Assembly: GCF_903469665.1 (NCBI RefSeq)
Contig: NZ_CAGKLC010000039.1
Coordinates: 1-40,538, forward strand
Length of the DNA stretch: 40,538 nucleotides
From: Flavobacterium sp. UGB4466
Lineage (GTDB): Bacteria; Bacteroidota; Bacteroidia; Flavobacteriales; Flavobacteriaceae
Reading direction: 5' to 3'
The translations under genes and the position numbers were made by a program. The notes under the pieces were generated by a model that saw nothing but the letters and a program-made list of their open reading frames with translations, did not search any database and had not been told where the DNA came from. Below, one piece after another: positions 1 to 7,454 of the stretch (positions within the stretch are counted from its first letter, which is position 1; each line of letters opens with the position of its first letter).

Positions 1-594
1 ATATTAACTATTTGACAATTGATTTTATTAAATTAAACTCAAAGATCAAACTTGTAAAACCCTAAATACTATGCGTACATATTATTTTAAAGCAAAAAAA
101 TGAGGATTTAATAAAAATACACCAAGGATAAAAAAAATATGACAATTAAAAAGGCAAGCCCAAATATCTCCAAAGATTTAACAAATGCTATTTCACAATC
201 CCTCTTTCAAATCAGTTACAAATTCCTATGTAGTCTGTACAAGCAATCAAAGCTTCTTGCTTTTTCAAAAACCGATTGAACAGCGGTAATTGCATACGAC
301 GATATCATCCCTCATAACTAGAATCACCGAAAAAATAAAATCGCAAATATTCAGGCGCACTAAAAAACTATCTCTATTCAGGAACAAAATGCCTATCTGC
401 CAAACATCAATAAAAATAACAAATTTTCCTACAAATATATAAATTAATACTTCAAAACCTACAAATTTAAATTTTAAAATAATTGCCGGTAGAAAAAAAC
501 AATCCAATCGCCTCTCAACAATATCTTAAACAAACCAAATCAATAAGAAAAACAGAACTACAAGAATTTATACCAGAAAAAAAATAACAAAAAA
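1..594. other. AT-rich non-coding region downstream of glmS
   Basis: This stretch is very AT-rich with many homopolymer A and T runs. The only sizeable open frame (265-507, minus) would start at TTG, has skewed AT-driven composition and resembles no family I know, so I do not call it. A weak AAGCAA/TTGCTT inverted pair lies at 241-263. I see no RNA gene or mobile element. Confidence 0.6.
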
Positions 595-620
595 AAATGC
601 GAAGCCTGAGCCTCGCATTT
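595..620 (-). terminator. Rho-independent terminator of glmS
   Basis: The arms AAATGCGA (595-602) and TCGCATTT (613-620) pair perfectly, and two further G-C pairs follow a single mismatch, closing a CTGA loop. On the minus strand the stem is followed by a run of seven T (588-594 region), the standard intrinsic terminator layout. It lies 23 bases after the glmS stop codon. Confidence 0.85.
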
Positions 621-642
621 CTAAATATTTAAATAAATATTT

Positions 643-2493
643 CTATTCTACTGTAACTGATTTTGCCAGGTTACGTGGCTGATCAACATTACAACCTCTC
701 ATTACTGCGATGTAATACGAAAGCAATTGTAAAGGTATGGTTGTGATCAGTGGAGACAATGCATCTGAAGTCTCAGGGATCTCAATCACATAATCCGCTA
801 ATTCGCGAACTTGTGTATCCCCTTTAGTAACTACCGCGATGATTTTACCACTACGCGATTTGATCTCCTGAATGTTACTTACAATTTTATCGTAATGTCC
901 TTGTTTAGGTGCAATAACGATAACCGGCATGTGCTCGTCAATCAAAGCAATTGGCCCGTGTTTCATTTCGGCAGCAGGATAACCTTCGGCATGGATATAA
1001 GAGATTTCTTTAAGTTTTAAAGCTCCTTCCAGCGCTACCGGGAAATTATAACCACGTCCTAAGTACAAACAATTTGGCGCATCTTTAAATGCTGCTGCAA
1101 TTTCTTTTGCTCGGTCGTTAGTTTCTAACGCCTCTGCTACTTTTTCAGGAATAATCTCTAATTCCTGTAAGTAGGTATGAAAATCCGTATTAGACAACGT
1201 TCCTTTTGCTTTACCTAATCGCAATGCGATCATGGTTAAAACCGTAATTTGAGTTGTAAAGGCTTTAGTCGATGCTACTCCAATTTCTGGTCCTGCATGC
1301 GTATAAGCACCTGCATGACTTTCTCTTGAAATAGAAGAACCTACGACATTACAAACACCAAAAACAAATGCTCCATTTTCTTTCGCCAACTTAATAGCCG
1401 CCATAGTATCAGCTGTTTCTCCCGATTGAGAAATCGCAATTACCACATCGTCTTTATTGATGATTGGATTACGGTATCTGAACTCTGATGCATATTCTAC
1501 TTCAACAGGAATACGGGTGAATTCTTCAAAGATGTACTCAGCTACTAAACCAGCATGCCATGAAGTACCACAAGCAACGATTAAAATACGTTTAGCATTT
1601 AAGAATTTCTCTAAATTATCTTCAACACCTGCCATCTGAACGATTCCTTCATTGGCATGAAGTCTTCCTCTGTACGTGTCTTTTATAACACTTGGCTGCT
1701 CGTAGATTTCTTTTAGCATGAAATGATCGTACCCTCCTTTTTCAATTTGCTCCAAATTCATTTGAAGCTGTTGAATGTAAGGGTCTACTAATGAATCATC
1801 TTTGATTTTTCTCACTTTAAGAGGCTTATGCAATCTAATGTTTGCCATTTCACCATCTTCAAGATAGATCGCATTTGAAGTGTACTCAATAAAAGGCGAA
1901 GCATCAGAGGCAATAAAATACTCTCCTTCTCCAACACCAATTGCCAATGGGCTACCCAATCTGGCAGCTACAATTTCATTTGGGTTCTTTTTATCAAAAA
2001 CAGCAATTGCGTAAGCTCCTACTACCTGATTTAAAGCTATCTGAACTGCTTTACCCAATTTCAAACCTTCATTTTTCTGAACTTCTTCAATTAAGTTCAC
2101 TAAAACTTCGGTATCTGTATCTGATTTAAAAGTATAACCTCTCTTTTTTAATTCTTCTTTTAGCGGTGCATAATTCTCAATAATTCCATTATGAATTATA
2201 ACCAACTCTCCTGAATTAGAGAGATGTGGGTGTGAGTTTACATCATTTGGAACTCCGTGAGTTGCCCAACGTGTATGTCCAATTCCTATGCTTCCGGTTG
2301 CGTCTAAGTTCTCTTTGGCTTTAACCTCAAGATCCGAAACCTTCCCTTTTGTTTTACAAAGTTTTATCCCTGATTCAGTGTTATACAACATAACACCGGC
2401 ACTGTCATATCCTCTGTACTCGAGCCGCTTTAATCCTTTGATTACAATAGGATAAGCCTCTCGATGACCGATATATCCAACAATTCCACACAT
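643..2493 (-). CDS. glmS: Glutamine--fructose-6-phosphate aminotransferase (isomerizing)
   Basis: This cytosolic enzyme makes glucosamine-6-phosphate from fructose-6-phosphate and glutamine, the entry step to UDP-GlcNAc for peptidoglycan and lipopolysaccharide. The 616-residue product has the usual family length. It begins MCGIVGYIG, so Cys2 is the N-terminal nucleophile of the class II glutaminase domain (about residues 1-230, with the GHTRWATHG motif). Two SIS sugar-isomerase domains follow at roughly 290-430 and 465-600 (ACGTSWHAG, SQSGETADT), and the C-terminus carries DQPRNLAKSVTVE, which holds the conserved Lys of the isomerase site. Its start is 10 bases after the DUF4270 gene stop, so it is probably the last gene of the glgA-like/DUF4270/glmS operon, closed by the terminator at 595-620. 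I see no sign of a glmS ribozyme. Confidence 0.98.
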   Translation of the reverse strand: MCGIVGYIGHREAYPIVIKGLKRLEYRGYDSAGVMLYNTESGIKLCKTKGKVSDLEVKAKENLDATGSIGIGHTRWATHGVPNDVNSHPHLSNSGELVIIHNGIIENYAPLKEELKKRGYTFKSDTDTEVLVNLIEEVQKNEGLKLGKAVQIALNQVVGAYAIAVFDKKNPNEIVAARLGSPLAIGVGEGEYFIASDASPFIEYTSNAIYLEDGEMANIRLHKPLKVRKIKDDSLVDPYIQQLQMNLEQIEKGGYDHFMLKEIYEQPSVIKDTYRGRLHANEGIVQMAGVEDNLEKFLNAKRILIVACGTSWHAGLVAEYIFEEFTRIPVEVEYASEFRYRNPIINKDDVVIAISQSGETADTMAAIKLAKENGAFVFGVCNVVGSSISRESHAGAYTHAGPEIGVASTKAFTTQITVLTMIALRLGKAKGTLSNTDFHTYLQELEIIPEKVAEALETNDRAKEIAAAFKDAPNCLYLGRGYNFPVALEGALKLKEISYIHAEGYPAAEMKHGPIALIDEHMPVIVIAPKQGHYDKIVSNIQEIKSRSGKIIAVVTKGDTQVRELADYVIEIPETSDALSPLITTIPLQLLSYYIAVMRGCNVDQPRNLAKSVTVE

Positions 2494-2503
2494 ATATTAA
2501 TTA

Positions 2504-4126
2504 TTAATTTGGTTTCGTGTAGTAAACTTCAAGCTGTAATTTCTTCCCTTTTGGAATAGTTGCACTTGAAGTGCCTCCAAATAATACCGTCCCTAATGGA
2601 CTAATAACTGAGGCTCTAGGTGCCTCTGAGATAACGTTGTTTTTTAGTTTTAATTTGTTAGAAGCTATTGTGCTTGCATCACCCGTCACCACCAAACCTA
2701 ACTTTACGTTTTTCACAGTTGCATTCTTAATCATATTACGAATATGATTGGTTAATCTAATTTTATAGGTAGTACCTCTTTTGGTTGTAGGATCTACATT
2801 AATAATCCCACTATATATTGCCTTATTCAATAACGGATTAGATGAAGAAGTTGCATCAGAAACGTAATCTACAATAGGCACATTATCATCCAGGTTGTAC
2901 AAATAAATTCGTTTAGGCTCATAAATCCCAGTCATTTTATCTGTATCAATAGAAAAAACTAAATTAGCCTCATTCACTAACCACTTATTGGTTCTGATTT
3001 GATCTAATTTTGCTCCAAAACCATTCAATTCTAATACCGCTAAAGATCCCTGACCTCCTTTTAAATAAAGTCTGTCGTCTCCAGCCTTATTATTTGGATT
3101 TGCTATCGCACTGGCATAAGCAGGGTCTTTTGCTTCTTTAAGCAAACTTGCCGAAGCACCTGTTAGCTTAATAACTAAGGTCTTATCCTCCATTGTAGTG
3201 TCTGGGTCTGTTGTTATAGCCGTCTTAGCCTTGTACTTGATCGTTATTTTACCATTTGTTGCAAAATTCAGCAAAGCCATATTAACCGGACTACTACCTG
3301 AACGCTCTACTTTAAAATATAATCCTCTAAAATACTCCTGAAAAACATCGGCAGAAGCCAATTTTGCAGCCGGAGCCTTAAGAATTTTATCCATGAAGAA
3401 GGTTTTATTCAGGTTCAAACGCATTTCAGGGGCAACTTTAGTACTTGTTTCTTTACCCGTTGTGGGATCTGTACTTACATCTGTGATCTCACTCGCATTA
3501 AAGAAAAATTCATCATTTTGTGCTATGTTAGGATCGTCATTTAAAGCCTTTCCAGTAGCAACATATGGTTTTTTAGATTTATCAAAATTAATGTAACTAT
3601 CCACACCTGTATCTGTATCCATATCTGTATTATACAACTGTGCAAATTGAGCACCTCCATCAAAATAAGAACTACGCATCTGAACCCCTGACTCATAAAC
3701 CCCTAATTTAATTTTACCATTAGAGGCTCCGTAGATAGAATCCAGTACAAAAGTTCTGCTTCCGTCACTGTTTGCCGTTTTTACATGATTAAAATAAGGA
3801 ACACTTAGCACCACACTTACGATTTCTGGTGCATCACCAATAGTAGGTGCATACGTATCCAAACCAACCTGAGTCACAAAACTGGCAGCGGAACTACCAA
3901 AAACTGCATTATCATAAATACCTAAACCATAATTTACCGATCCGTTTGACTGGATTGGGGTTACTTCCTGATTATAAGCTAAAACTTCATATTTTTCAGA
4001 TTCCAGACCAAAATGATCGTCTCCGATCAAACCATCACCAATCGCATTAAAATCTTTATCGCAAGAATATAAAAGGACAACTGTTGCAACTAATAGTATT
4101 TTCTTAACAAAAGAAGTATTGTACAT
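2504..4126 (-). CDS. DUF4270 family lipoprotein
   Basis: The protein is a predicted outer-membrane or periplasmic lipoprotein of the DUF4270 family, which is restricted to Bacteroidota and has no established function. The 540 residues start with a type II signal peptide (hydrophobic residues 10-20) and a lipobox ending at Cys22 (LLYSC). After it comes the family-typical FNAIGDGLIGDDHF segment. The rest looks beta-rich with no catalytic motif I can name. The gene lies 21 bases after the glgA-like gene and 10 bases before glmS on the same strand, which suggests co-transcription. Linkage to a glycogen-synthase-like protein and to glmS hints at a cell-envelope sugar role, but that is inference from position only. 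Confidence 0.88.
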   Translation of the reverse strand: MYNTSFVKKILLVATVVLLYSCDKDFNAIGDGLIGDDHFGLESEKYEVLAYNQEVTPIQSNGSVNYGLGIYDNAVFGSSAASFVTQVGLDTYAPTIGDAPEIVSVVLSVPYFNHVKTANSDGSRTFVLDSIYGASNGKIKLGVYESGVQMRSSYFDGGAQFAQLYNTDMDTDTGVDSYINFDKSKKPYVATGKALNDDPNIAQNDEFFFNASEITDVSTDPTTGKETSTKVAPEMRLNLNKTFFMDKILKAPAAKLASADVFQEYFRGLYFKVERSGSSPVNMALLNFATNGKITIKYKAKTAITTDPDTTMEDKTLVIKLTGASASLLKEAKDPAYASAIANPNNKAGDDRLYLKGGQGSLAVLELNGFGAKLDQIRTNKWLVNEANLVFSIDTDKMTGIYEPKRIYLYNLDDNVPIVDYVSDATSSSNPLLNKAIYSGIINVDPTTKRGTTYKIRLTNHIRNMIKNATVKNVKLGLVVTGDASTIASNKLKLKNNVISEAPRASVISPLGTVLFGGTSSATIPKGKKLQLEVYYTKPN

Positions 4127-4147
4127 GTGTAATAATAAAGTTTAAAT

Positions 4148-4954
4148 TTAGAGACCCATTGTTTTATAGAAATTTGTATACGCTTCAGCGAATGCATCTT
4201 TCGTGGCGAAAGGTAAAAAAGGTTTTCCTGAAGATTCTATAAATTTTGTTAAACTTGGCGATACATGCTCAGAAGCAATAATTACGGCATCAGAATGCAA
4301 TATACTGGCTTTTAAGATATTTTCGTAGTTAGGCGTTTCCAGATCAGCAACTGATTCATGCGGAACCCCGTCAAATTTTACTTTATTAATCATTTCTAAA
4401 TCCAGATTTTCATCAAAAGATTGTCCGTAAACCGAAGTTACGATCTTAGTTTCAGAAAATAAAGCTTCATTTTTATAATAGTGCTTCATGTAAATAGGCA
4501 ACATCGAAGCCAACCAACCGTGAACATGGATAATATCCGGAACCCAGTTTAGTTTTTTTACAGTTTCAACAACTCCTTTTGCAAAAAAGATAGCTCGTTC
4601 GTCATTATCAGGATACAAAACCCCGTCTTCGTCGGCAAAAGTTGCTTTACGTTTAAAATATTCATCATTATCAATAAAGTAAACCTGAATTCTTTCTTTC
4701 GGAATGGAAGCAACTTTAATAATCAATGGCATATCTAAGTCATTCACTACCAAGTTCATTCCTGAAAGTCTAATTACTTCGTGTAACTGGTGTCTTCTCT
4801 CATTAATATTTCCATATCTTGGCATGAAAATTCTAATCTGACCTCCTTGATCGTTAATCATTTTCGGAACGTCATAAGACATTAAAGAAACCTCATTTTC
4901 AGCCAGATAAGGCACGACTTCAGATGATACATATAATATCCTCTTATCTTTCAT
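4148..4954 (-). CDS. Glycogen/starch synthase-like protein, GT5 N-terminal domain only
   Basis: The product resembles the N-terminal Rossmann domain of bacterial glycogen (starch) synthase, family GT5. Visible hallmarks are the ILYVSSEVVPY opening, the RIFMPRYGNINERR stretch, and WVPDIIHVHGW at about residue 136. At 268 residues it is little over half the usual length (about 480). It has no C-terminal GT-B domain with the E-x7-E region, and the nucleotide-sugar-binding K-x-G-G-L near the N-terminus is not recognisable; the segment after EVVPY reads LAENEVSLMSYDVPK. Proteins of this size are, as I recall, usual in flavobacteria, so this is probably a family trait rather than a fresh truncation. 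Catalytic activity is doubtful. It is first in the operon with DUF4270 and glmS, with a TAATTTTG -7 box about 40 bases upstream. Confidence 0.85.
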   Translation of the reverse strand: MKDKRILYVSSEVVPYLAENEVSLMSYDVPKMINDQGGQIRIFMPRYGNINERRHQLHEVIRLSGMNLVVNDLDMPLIIKVASIPKERIQVYFIDNDEYFKRKATFADEDGVLYPDNDERAIFFAKGVVETVKKLNWVPDIIHVHGWLASMLPIYMKHYYKNEALFSETKIVTSVYGQSFDENLDLEMINKVKFDGVPHESVADLETPNYENILKASILHSDAVIIASEHVSPSLTKFIESSGKPFLPFATKDAFAEAYTNFYKTMGL

Positions 4955-4992
4955 AATAGTATTTTACTTAATTTTTGGTAATAAAAACGTTG

Positions 4993-5000
4993 CAAAATTA
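4993..5000 (-). promoter_or_regulatory. Promoter -7 box for the glgA-like operon
   Basis: TAATTTTG on the minus strand matches the Bacteroidota -7 consensus TAnnTTTG. It predicts a transcript start near 4988 and a leader of about 34 bases. No clear -33 TTG is visible. It faces the panC box 32 bases away. Confidence 0.5.
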
Positions 5001-5031
5001 CAAAATTTTATGCAGTTATTAACTAATATAT

Positions 5032-5039
5032 TATGTTTG
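5032..5039 (+). promoter_or_regulatory. panC: Promoter -7 box for panC
   Basis: TATGTTTG matches the TAnnTTTG consensus. The predicted start of transcription is about 5043. The box contains the upstream in-frame ATG at 5033, so a transcript from here cannot use that codon; translation must begin at the ATG at 5063. Confidence 0.6.
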
Positions 5040-5062
5040 CAGTAAATTTTAATAATACTGCC

Positions 5063-5911
5063 ATGCATATTTTCTACGGTAAAGTAGCTTTGATAGCCTA
5101 TTTAAAAACTATCAAAACCACAAATTCGACTATTGGATTTGTACCCACAATGGGAGCTTTACACCAAGGGCATCTGGCTTTAATGCAAAGATCACTGAAA
5201 GAAAATGACGATACCGTTGTAAGTATTTTTGTGAACCCAACTCAGTTCAACAACCCCGAAGATCTCGAAAAATACCCGCGTACTTTAGAAGAAGATGTGA
5301 AGAAAATGAGAGGTTTAAGCGACAAAATAATTCTATACGCTCCTAGCGTAGAAGATATTTACGAAGGACATACCGTTTCTGAAGCTTTTGATTTTGACGG
5401 TTTAGAAAATCAGATGGAAGGAAAATTCAGACCCGGTCATTTTAACGGAGTCGGAACCATCGTAAAACGTTTGTTCGAAATCGTAACTCCTACCAATGCT
5501 TACTTCGGAGAAAAAGATTTTCAGCAGCTACAGATTGTTAAAAAAATGGTCGAAAAAAATCATTTACCCGTAAATGTTGTTGGCTGTCCTATTTTCAGAG
5601 AAGACAATCAACTTGCCATGAGCTCCCGAAACGAACGCTTAACTACTGAGGAACGCAAAGAAGCCGCTATAATTTTTAAAGTACTTACTGAAGCAAAAGA
5701 AATATTTCACAAAGGCACTCCTGAAGAAACGATTCAGTTTGTCGAAAATTCTTTCAAAGACAACGAAAGATTTGAACTCGAATATTTCGTCATTGCTGAC
5801 GAATCCACATTATTACCTATAGAACATAAAAATAAAGACAAAAACTACCGTGCCTTTATAGCGGTATTTGTTAATTCTATCAGGTTGATTGACACCATTT
5901 CATTAAATTAA
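5063..5911 (+). CDS. panC: Pantoate--beta-alanine ligase (pantothenate synthetase)
   Basis: PanC joins pantoate and beta-alanine with ATP to make pantothenate, the coenzyme A precursor, in the cytosol. The 282-residue product has the family fold motifs: FVPTMGALHQGH (the HxGH nucleotide site), FVNPTQFNNPED, the GKFRPGHFNGVGTIVKRLF region, FGEKDFQQL and AMSSRNERL (KMSKS-like loop). The reading frame stays open upstream to an ATG at 5033, but that codon lies inside the TATGTTTG promoter box and would add ten residues not expected in the family, so I start at 5063 (MHIFYGK). It is followed at once by panD, which supplies its beta-alanine substrate. Its last codons contain the panD promoter. Confidence 0.97.
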   Translation: MHIFYGKVALIAYLKTIKTTNSTIGFVPTMGALHQGHLALMQRSLKENDDTVVSIFVNPTQFNNPEDLEKYPRTLEEDVKKMRGLSDKIILYAPSVEDIYEGHTVSEAFDFDGLENQMEGKFRPGHFNGVGTIVKRLFEIVTPTNAYFGEKDFQQLQIVKKMVEKNHLPVNVVGCPIFREDNQLAMSSRNERLTTEERKEAAIIFKVLTEAKEIFHKGTPEETIQFVENSFKDNERFELEYFVIADESTLLPIEHKNKDKNYRAFIAVFVNSIRLIDTISLN

Positions 5912-5921
5912 TTTACCTTTG
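5889..5921 (+). promoter_or_regulatory. panD: panD promoter, TTG and TACCTTTG boxes
   Basis: A TTG at 5889-5891 and TACCTTTG at 5914-5921 are separated by 22 bases, a good match to the Bacteroidota -33/-7 promoter. Most of it lies in the 3' end of panC. The -7 box ends only four bases before the panD ATG (5926), so the transcript should start at or within a base or two of the start codon. Confidence 0.6.
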
Positions 5922-5925
5922 CACC

Positions 5926-6276
5926 ATGCAAATTCAAGTTATAAAATCTAAAATTCATCGAGTAAAAGTGACCGGCGCTGATTTAAATTATATTGGCAGC
6001 ATTACTATTGATGAAACTTTACTAGAAGCCTCAAACATTATTGAAGGCGAAAAAGTAGCAATTGTAAACATCAATAATGGCGAACGTTTTGAAACTTACG
6101 CAATCAAGGGAGAGAAAAATTCAGGAGAAATAACCCTGAACGGACCTGCCGCGAGAAAGGTTCAAAAAGACGACATTATCATTATCATCTCTTATGCTAC
6201 CCTGGAGTTTGAAGAAGCTAAAACGTTCAAACCATGGATCATTTTCCCAAATGAAAATGATAATTCGTTAACGTAA
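5926..6276 (+). CDS. panD: Aspartate 1-decarboxylase
   Basis: PanD decarboxylates L-aspartate to beta-alanine for pantothenate synthesis. It is made as a proenzyme that cleaves itself to form a pyruvoyl cofactor. The self-cleavage site Gly24-Ser25 is present in the context NYIGSIT, the catalytic Lys9 precedes it (IKSKIHRVKVT), and NGAA-like NGPAARKV lies in the second half. The length of 116 residues matches the family. It sits 14 bases after panC on the same strand but also has its own promoter boxes, so it may be transcribed both with panC and alone as a near-leaderless mRNA. A strong hairpin at 6343-6394 ends the unit. Confidence 0.97.
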   Translation: MQIQVIKSKIHRVKVTGADLNYIGSITIDETLLEASNIIEGEKVAIVNINNGERFETYAIKGEKNSGEITLNGPAARKVQKDDIIIIISYATLEFEEAKTFKPWIIFPNENDNSLT

Positions 6277-6342
6277 GGTTTTCTCTCAAAATTTAAAAGA
6301 ATCTGTTTTTGTAGCCTAAAAAGATTCTTCAAAAAACCATAA

Positions 6343-6394
6343 AAAACAGAAATGACCGGTTTTGATTTTCAATATCGGTCATTTTTACTGTTTT
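6343..6394. terminator. Bidirectional terminator between panD and the GDPD gene
   Basis: The core stem AATGACCG (6351-6358) and CGGTCATT (6376-6383) is perfect. Outer arms AAAACAG (6343-6349) and CTGTTTT (6388-6394) extend it past a small bulge. T runs lie on both sides, so it can serve panD (plus) and the convergent GDPD gene (minus). A second hairpin, AAGAATCT/AGATTCTT, lies at 6297-6329. Confidence 0.75.
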
Positions 6395-6445
6395 ACTCGA
6401 AAATTAACTTAGCCTCTGAATGTGCCTGTTTTGCCAAGAATTTCG

Positions 6446-7348
6446 CTAATTTAATGTATGCAGTCTTTTTCTTTTTAAATATTCTAATAATTCTGTTGGC
6501 CTGTCAGTTTGTATCATTGTAGCTCCATTCTCTATAACCCAACCCCAATTTGTATCGGGCGAGTCTATAGCACGTTCATCTTCATGACCGGCACACATTT
6601 CGCCCCATAAGGTATTCACCCAAATTTCTGTTCCTCTTTGTTTTATCTTTTTTATTTGTTCAAACATAGGTGATTTTTCAAAAGAATACAGTACCTCAAA
6701 GGCAATAGGATGAGTCTTATTGAGGTAGTCATCAACAAACGTATTTAGGTTCGTCTGTTCTTCTCTGATAATGGGAATATAAAAAACATCATTTATTAGC
6801 GAAGCATACTTAGTATAAACCTCAGCATAAGAATCTTCGCCTTTGATTAATGCCTGACGAAGTGTTCCTGTTTTCTTTAATACTTCAACAACCTTGTCCA
6901 TATATTTCCAACTCTTATCAACATTTATTAGTATCTTTCCTTTTGCGGTAAGCATAAATTCTTCAAAAGTTGGAATTCTTTCATAAGTCTTTCTGTTTAA
7001 ACCACCGGTAAGATAAAATTTCTGCAATTCATCATAAGTATAATCCGATAATTTCCCTTTTCCAGTCGTGGTACGATCAATGCTAGTATCGTGCATTAAC
7101 ACTAAAACACTGTCTTTTGTAAGCCTGACATCTGTTTCCATGATGTCAACTCCCATCTCAATACATTTTTTTAGCGCTCTTATAGAATTTTCAGGAGCAT
7201 TTCTCCAGTCTCCACGATGCGCAGCTACAAAAACATATTTACTCTTGGAATCTTGCAAAACACTAATGAGCTTATCTGCATGAGTCTGAGCTTGAATAGT
7301 TTCAAAAAACAGTATTAGCAATACCATCGTTACGAGTATTTTTTTCAT
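6446..7348 (-). CDS. Exported glycerophosphodiester phosphodiesterase (GDPD family)
   Basis: The product is a TIM-barrel phosphodiesterase predicted to hydrolyse glycerophosphodiesters to glycerol-3-phosphate and an alcohol. A signal peptide covers residues 1-21 (cleavage after IQAQ), placing it in the periplasm or outside. The GDPD signature is intact: His44-Arg45 in AAHRGDW, Glu53-Asn54-Ser55 in APENS, the metal ligands Glu71 and Asp73 in METDV, and the catalytic His86-Asp87 in LMHDTS. At 300 residues it is a complete single-domain enzyme. It is the last gene after susC and susD, 106 bases beyond susD across a long hairpin. A second, larger GDPD (13750-15432) in the same block implies a phosphodiester as the substrate imported or processed by this locus. 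Confidence 0.92.
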   Translation of the reverse strand: MKKILVTMVLLILFFETIQAQTHADKLISVLQDSKSKYVFVAAHRGDWRNAPENSIRALKKCIEMGVDIMETDVRLTKDSVLVLMHDTSIDRTTTGKGKLSDYTYDELQKFYLTGGLNRKTYERIPTFEEFMLTAKGKILINVDKSWKYMDKVVEVLKKTGTLRQALIKGEDSYAEVYTKYASLINDVFYIPIIREEQTNLNTFVDDYLNKTHPIAFEVLYSFEKSPMFEQIKKIKQRGTEIWVNTLWGEMCAGHEDERAIDSPDTNWGWVIENGATMIQTDRPTELLEYLKRKRLHTLN

Positions 7349-7385
7349 TTTACTTTTTTATGTTTGGATTTAAACAAATTTCACG

Positions 7386-7446
7386 ATCAGAAAAAAAGCA
7401 TGGTTTTGGTGCTTATTACAATTTTCATGCTTCTTTTCTGATTTTT
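7386..7446. terminator. Intercistronic stem-loop between susD and the GDPD gene
   Basis: Two 17-base arms (7386-7402 and 7426-7442) pair with one mismatch around a 23-base loop. A short T run follows only in the plus direction. On the minus strand, the direction of transcription here, no T run follows, so it may act as a partial terminator or mRNA-end stabiliser that sets the ratio of susCD to the downstream GDPD. Confidence 0.55.
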
Positions 7447-7454
7447 ACTAAAGC

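Noticed and set aside
265..507. 80-codon minus-strand open frame downstream of glmS
   Set aside because: It starts at TTG, lies in extremely AT-rich DNA beyond a strong terminator, and its Phe/Ile/Val-rich translation resembles random AT-driven sequence.
2494..2503. glmS ribozyme or riboswitch upstream of glmS
   Set aside because: Only 10 bases separate glmS from the preceding gene, so there is no room for the structure.
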